A model generated the notes under the pieces. It made no database searches. It was given only the letters and a program-made list of their open reading frames with translations, and had not been told where the DNA came from. From Emmonsiellopsis sp. PD_33 (taxonomy: Eukaryota > Ascomycota > Eurotiomycetes > Onygenales > Ajellomycetaceae): DNA of 64,000 nt. Below are positions 58,621 through 64,000 of this stretch, piece by piece; position 1 is the stretch's first letter, and each line of letters opens with the position of its first letter. The stretch is from contig JANTQF010000189.1 in NCBI GenBank assembly GCA_032988165.1, forward strand, positions 1 to 64,000, read 5' to 3'. A program made the position numbers and the translations under genes.

Positions 58621-60468
58621 GGCCTGAAGTCCTGAGCATGCTAGTAAAGTTTCCCTGCTTCATTTCAACAACACCAACTTCCCTGAATCCAAACTTAGAG
58701 TCATATATGTATGTTCTCAGTTGGGTTGACAGAATACTATCTCAGTGAGGGAACATCAGCAAAATACTCATATTTTAACATTCTTTGGCTTACCACCTTT
58801 TAGTCATATGGTACACTTTAATCCCTTCACCTCAATCTCCTCCTTTCTTTCTATTCTTAATATCCTATATATTCTATCTCTTTACTATATATATATATCT
58901 TACATTTATACTATCACCATGTTTATTCTTTCTACTGAGTACTCTCTACTACTCTCTAAGCACTACTTAACCTTCAATCTATCTATTTTCTTACTATTTT
59001 TAGTGGTTATTTGAGATTCTTTCAGTATCTCCTATTATAATACTCTTAATAACATTTTAGGTCCTAGGCTTCCTGTTAGTTTCATTAAGGCCCTAAGATC
59101 TAAGTAGGTGAATGAGGCTACTTAATTAGCTGTACTAGTACTATCTATTTCTATTTTACCTGCTAAGTTAGTGTTACTAATGTGATCTACTACTATATTA
59201 GTAATACTAATATAATCTATCTCTATAGCTTTATTAATTATATTAATACTATTTAAATAGTCTATCTCTTTCTTATCTACTTCATCTGCTGTGTTGAGAT
59301 CCACTGCATTGAGAGCTGAGTATATAGCCTGTAATTACTAAATATATAAGATAAATTAATATTTTAACTATCTCTTCTATTATCTTTATTAATTCTGATA
59401 TTCTCTATGTGTCTGTATGCTATATATTCTCTCTATAAATTATCTTTTTTAATTATTCATCACTAATTTCTTTCCTCTTTTTAATTTTAGACTACTATCT
59501 CTTTATATTCTTAGTATTAGCATTGGATCATTAGTTTCATTCATGAAATTATAGGATTTTTGGGATTTATAGGGTTATTTTGATTTGAATTCATTAATAT
59601 CTTTCTTTAGTATATATATATATATTTTATTATTTATTACTCTTTATCTATCTCTTTCATTATTTATTATTCTCTGTGTTTTTTACTGTTAATATCTTCA
59701 TCTATCTTACTTTATCTTTATTTAAATATTACTTCTCACTTTTTATTATTATATCTTTTATTATCCTGCCTTTCTGGGGTCCTTCATTCTTTACTCTCTT
59801 TATAGTAGATTTAATGTCTTCTCTTCTTTTAGTCTTTATACCTAATACCTCTTTAAGCTCTATATTATTATTAATTCAGACTTCTATTCCTCATTATACC
59901 TGTAGTAGCTATCACAAGTAATATACTATTAATTCTTAATATACTCAGTATTTAGTATATCTAGATTTAACTAGAATATCTACCTCTTCAGTATTTATCC
60001 CTACTAGATCTATTCTGAATAAAGGCTGTATTTGCTCAGATTGTGATTACTAGCTTCTAAACTTCTGATATAAGTATTATAATAGGTGTTAAGCTATCTA
60101 TAGAACTTCAATTAGATCTAATACTACTACTATTACTTAGATACTTCCACTCTATACTAACTATAGCCTTAAATCTCTATCTAACTGTCAGAGTAATTAT
60201 TGTATTGCCTGTAGAGAGAGGGCTAGAGCCAGGATAATTATTAAGTGTATTATATGTGATGTTTCTTTATTGAACCATCATAAGAGATACTATTAGAACT
60301 ACTAAGATACTACTATTATTTATTATTATAGAGATTATACTTTTAAGCCTTTCTCTAACAGCTGATTCAGTCATTATCTGAACTACTATAATAATAGAGA
60401 ATTTTAAAATACTTTTTTATATCTTATTTATAATATCTATCTTCAGCATTTTGATGGTCTCCTAATAG
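58621..60468. other. AT-rich, CpG-depleted repeat relic of unknown family
   Basis: Very AT-rich with microsatellite-like TA runs (58889-58900, 59610-59625) and almost no CpG, like the retrotransposons nearby. Short open pieces occur on both strands. At 60,000-60,330 a plus-strand frame is Cys-rich (see separate entry). I cannot assign it to a transposon class. Confidence 0.45.
60000..60330 (+). pseudogene. Cysteine-rich coding relic
   Basis: Reading through transition-type stops, one plus-strand frame gives C-x-C-x2-C, then later C-x2-C and C-x2-C pairs (CICSDC, CIACRER, CIICD). The even spacing of Cys pairs suggests a zinc-binding protein that has been mutated like the other repeats. The family is not recognised. 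Confidence 0.3.
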
Positions 60469-60494
60469 TTATTATTATTATTATTATTATTATT
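60469..60494 (-). repeat. (ATT)n tail of the LINE
   Basis: About 26 bp of TTATTATT..., read as (AAT)n on the minus strand, sit where the 3' tail of the minus-strand LINE is expected. Confidence 0.65.
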
Positions 60495-60892
60495 CTTCAT
60501 TTAAGGTGTATGGCAGTTAGTGACTATGATACCTACCTAAGTATAAATCTAGGATTTTCTAGCTCAAACTATCTAGTGTACAGGCCCAATTTATAACTTG
60601 CAATAATAGAATTCCAGCTCAGAATAAAAAAGCTATCAAAACTACATTTTTTATAAACAACAGTTTTCAAACCATTCATCTCAGATAGATAATGTATAAA
60701 GAAAATAAGGAAAAAACTAGAGAATGTAAAAACAGGTAAAATAGACAAACTTTTTAAGAAAAATAGCTGTAATAGCTGACAGAATGACTTCAAAAAAACA
60801 TATAAGAAGAGAAATAAAAGAATGAAAAATTCAAAAACAAAATTAAAAATAAATCAGAACTCTTCCTATAAATATAGGATATAAAACATCTC

Positions 60893-61093
60893 CTAAACAT
60901 TCACTTCTAGCCTCCAATCCCTGATAGCAATCCCAGTTACCTGAAGAAACTCAATTAAATACTTTATTTCTATCTCAGTTTGAAATAGAAACTCCATATT
61001 TACCTGATTAATTTCATGCTTTTCAAAAAGTTCAGCTTTTATATCACTATATAATAAATAAGCTATTAATAAATGATAAGGATTCTCAACCAA
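60893..61093 (-). pseudogene. LINE ORF2 C-terminal remnant
   Basis: A 66-residue frame, NPYHLLIAYLLYSD through FLQVTGIAIRDW, resembles the end of Tad-like ORF2 after RNase H. Confidence 0.6.
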
Positions 61094-61369
61094 TCTACAT
61101 GAGCATAAATCATTTGAATCATCCCTAAATCTCTTAAGATATAACTTGAAATAGCTATATTCAAACTTTAATTGAATTCAGAATAATAGAAGAGAAGATT
61201 TTCTTCTTACAATTAATCAATCTAGCTTTCCATCTTGATTTTAAACTTAAATCAGTATAACTCTGGCTTTTCCTCTGAGAATCCCATATCTTAGTCCATT
61301 TATCAAGATAAATCTCTCTTATTCTCCTCTTAATAAATAATTAGAACACAGTTTTCACTGAAGAAAAAG

Positions 61370-61740
61370 GTTTTTCAGCTCTATTCTTAGCTGCTAAATC
61401 TGCCTTTTTATTACCCTATATCCCCATATGAGTTGGGACTCAGTGCAAATGAAACTGAACATCAGATTTTAGCCTCAAAGTCTAATTTAAAGGTCTTTAA
61501 ATAGTATTTAGATTCATTTAACCATTATAAATCTCATTTCTTTGAAGTCTCTTTAAAGTAGCTTGACTATCAGAAAAAATCTATACATTTTGAATAGTAA
61601 TATCTTCTCTAACCATCTTCCCTACTAGAAGAAATGCCTTTTGAATTGCAAAAAGCTCTGCATCAAAGACTTCACACTCCCTTCCCAGATTTCAGAAGTC
61701 TAAAGTATACTCAGAGTTCATTTTAGAATATTTGAAAGCT
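61370..61740 (-). pseudogene. LINE RNase H remnant
   Basis: The minus-strand frame contains QFHLHWVPTHMGIQGNKKAD, the conserved C-terminal part of RNase H (VPGHxGIxGNExAD). Stops lie upstream. Confidence 0.75.
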
Positions 61741-62494
61741 AAATCAGCTCCTATATCACCCTATTTACTTTTTGAATCATTTAAATATATTAATAAAGCT
61801 CTATCTTTATTAATCTTTTCTAGTTTCTAAAGATACACTTTCTTTTCTTCCTCTTTTAATAAGATACTAATATTAATATTAATCAGATTCTGCAAAGTTT
61901 TTCTCTAAGAATATAATCTCTCATATTGAATACTTTCTATGTTAAGGCTTCTAAAGCATCCTTTAACCATAGAACATATTCTATAAAGCTGAGAAGGCAC
62001 TAACTTCAATGAATTCTCTGAGCTTTCATTTCAATCTTCATACTTATCCCAATCTAACTCATTTCCTGAGTTATATGGTAGATAAGATGAGGAAACTCTC
62101 TATCTGATTGAATGTTTCAAGCTTATTTTCATTATTCTTAAAGTATAATTCATACATGCCTTCCCAGCCTTATCTCAGGAGGTGAAATAGAAGCTTCAAT
62201 CTCCATAGCTTTATATGAGGAAGTCTTAAAAGCTCCTAAAATCCTTCTTAAAGCCTGGTTCTAAAGTTTTTGAAACCAGTCTAAGTAATTCTTTTGATTC
62301 TTCCATTAAATCTGGACTGCAAAATCTGACACTGAGGCTGTACAGACTATGTAAAGTTATCTTATAACCTGAAAGGATAGACTTCTCTCAGTATTAAAGA
62401 GTCTAAGTATATTACTCAGTGTCTTCTCTGCCTGTGCCAGCCTGATCTTAATATGAGATTTAAAGGTAAACTTTGAATTCAATCAGATCCCTAG

Positions 62495-63325
62495 CTATCT
62501 AACTGACTCCTTAGACTTGATTTCTCTTTCTAATAGAGTAATAGAGTAATTCTTCTCTCTAGGTTTAGGAAAGAAATAAATTAATTCAGTTTTATTTATA
62601 TCAAACTGAATTAAATTTTCATCTCCTCTTTGAAAAACCTCCTGAGCAACTTCCTCTATAACTCTACAGTTATTTTCTATAGAATGAGAACTCATAATCA
62701 AGTTCAAATCATTAATATAGCTAGGTATTCTTACTATAACTATTCTCCTATTCTTAAAAAGAACAGTAGTATATATAGTAAATATAATAAGAGAGACTGA
62801 AGATCCCTGAGGAACTCCTATCTTAAAGACTGTTTTATCTTGTTTTTGATCATCAAAGAGAAGTTGAATGATTCTTTCAGACATAAAACAAATAATTCAA
62901 TATATTAAAGTCTTTGATAACCCTAGGTTCTGAAGGATTCTCACAAGTTTATTCAATGAAACATGGTCAAAAGCACCTTTTATATTTATAAAGATAGCTA
63001 AGGAAACCATTCCTTCATGCTTTGCAAGTTAAATATCATGTACAACTAATATAGCTGCATCTATAGCTGAATTCTACCTCCTACTACCCATCTGATCCTC
63101 ATATAGAAGATCAGTAGTAGTAGCTAGATAAGATAGTCTAGTTGCTACTATCTTTTCTAGTATTTTTTCTAGGCAATTCAGTAGAGATATAACTTTATAA
63201 GACTTAGAAATTGAAGCTTTTCTATTTGACTTTATCAGTATAATCCTAGTAGCTTCTCTCCAGCAAAGTGGGTGATATCTAGTCTCTAATAATCTTTTAA
63301 ATAACTCAAACAGTTCATCTTTCAA
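62495..63325 (-). pseudogene. LINE reverse transcriptase remnant
   Basis: The frame at 63074-63325 has CWREATRIILIKSNRK and YKVISLLNCLEKILEK. The frame at 62495-62884 has GVPQGSSVS and YINDLNLI in place of the x-A-D-D box, so a catalytic Asp is altered. Both blocks are standard LINE reverse-transcriptase motifs. Confidence 0.85.
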
Positions 63326-64000
63326 CTCTGAATAAACCTTCTAAATAATTAAATGATTAATAGTATCAGGACCAGCAACAATTTTAGTAGAACTAGAATA
63401 TATAGCTATTTCTAATTCATTTTGAGATAAAACTAACTACTCCTACTTCTCCAAGTCCTCTTGATATTCATCTAAGGGGATATAACTCTCTGATTCAGAA
63501 GGCTTTTAAAATAAAACTCTCATAAATACCTAACATTTATCTTTAAATGTAACAGCCTTAATATCCTTCTCCTTATCATTATAATTTAGAGTTGGAATCT
63601 TAGCCACACCTTTATTTTTAATATGACTAAAGACTTTAAAGACATTTTTTTCTTGGGCATTCTCTAAGAATTCATTTCAGCAGCTTGTTTTTGCCTTTTT
63701 AATCATAGAAAAATAGTCTGACTTAGTCCTATTATATTCTTCAATAGATACTAAGTCATTTTTCCAGTCTTTTCTAAATCTAGCAAGCTCCTTTCTCTTC
63801 TGAGTTATCTCCTCAGTTCACCAGGCCTTAGAATGCTCAGAAAGATTCTTCTTTAAAATATTATCTTTAATACTTTCTAGGATAATCTCTATAATGATAG
63901 AAGCTTTTCCCTCCAGTATTTTCTCAGATATTTGATTTGAATTATCCCAGTTAAGTTTATCTTTCCTCTTTTCCTTTAGTTCTTTTAAATGAGTAAAAAC

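Larger units (their letters stand above)
60469..64000 (-). mobile_element. Tad-like LINE retrotransposon, dead, 5' end outside the window
   Basis: Minus-strand domains in order from the right edge: the linker before reverse transcriptase (with an AWWTEE-like segment near 63.8 kb), reverse transcriptase (62495-63325), RNase H (about 61.37-61.74 kb), a C-terminal domain ending at 60893, a 3' UTR of about 400 bp and the AT-rich repeat tail. No LTRs. RNase H downstream of reverse transcriptase fits fungal Tad1/I-type elements. Stops and CpG loss show it is inactive. The endonuclease and ORF1 must lie beyond 64000. Confidence 0.82.

Noticed and set aside
58745..59014. Phe/Ile/Tyr-rich frames in the AT-rich block (58745-59014, 59676-59921)
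   Set aside because: Composition of T-rich DNA; no codon structure and no homology.
1..64000. CRISPR arrays, bacterial operons, secondary-metabolite cluster
   Set aside because: No spaced direct repeats, the genes have introns, and no polyketide or peptide synthase is present.

Overview
The window is from a filamentous ascomycete. Small GT-AG introns of 57-136 bp, conserved eukaryotic single-copy genes, an HsbA-type cell-wall protein and strongly CpG-depleted, transition-riddled retrotransposons together fit a member of the Eurotiomycetes. The CpG-depleted repeats point most to an onygenalean fungus of the Coccidioides/Blastomyces/Histoplasma/Emmonsia kind, but this placement is inference; no species can be named from the sequence alone.

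Layout. 1-104 holds a broken-off piece of a PRP1/PRP6 splicing-factor gene. 710-1612 (-) encodes transcription factor TFIIS. 3749-4306 (+) encodes a secreted HsbA-like cell-wall protein with a TATA box. 4.3-11.5 kb is a gene desert; at 5.94-6.83 kb it holds a GC-rich hairpin cluster and four RNA polymerase III B-box matches. 11485-14097 (+) is a three-exon gene of unknown function with a 906-bp first intron. 16098-20661 (+) is the Vps10/sortilin sorting receptor. 21868-23226 (+) is an unknown protein with a PPxY motif and hydrophobic segments. 23574-25159 (-) is a YEA4-type nucleotide-sugar transporter with two micro-exons. 25851-28898 (-) is the RAD17 checkpoint clamp loader. 29707-31978 (-) is an ELMO/CED-12 protein. 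33279-35060 (-) is a REG1-like protein phosphatase 1 regulator. A tRNA-Thr(AGU) lies at 37175-37246 (-).

The main structural event is at 38.3-54.75 kb. An F-box-like gene on the minus strand (38341-39022 plus 54543-54749) is split by a Ty1/copia retrotransposon at 39028-54542, with 166-bp LTRs and CATGC target duplications. That element is itself split by a Ty3/gypsy chromovirus at 43644-53460, with 158-bp LTRs and AGGGT target duplications. Both elements are dead: their reading frames are full of C-to-T / G-to-A changes, and differences between LTR partners are all transitions. The two halves of the host gene still read open and in frame. The gypsy element carries a long extra coding region (50.6-52.9 kb) after its chromodomain that I cannot assign.

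After the nest come TMA22 (55751-56755, -, four exons including a 20-nt one) and an unrecognised conserved-looking gene (57779-58423, +). The last 5.4 kb is AT-rich, CpG-poor repeat DNA: an unidentified relic and then a Tad-like LINE on the minus strand, running off the right edge and ending in an (ATT)n tail at 60469-60494.

The host genes are not a pathway cluster. They are ordinary housekeeping functions: transcription, splicing, vesicle sorting, cell-wall precursor transport, DNA-damage checkpoint, Rac-type signalling, glucose repression and ribosome recycling.
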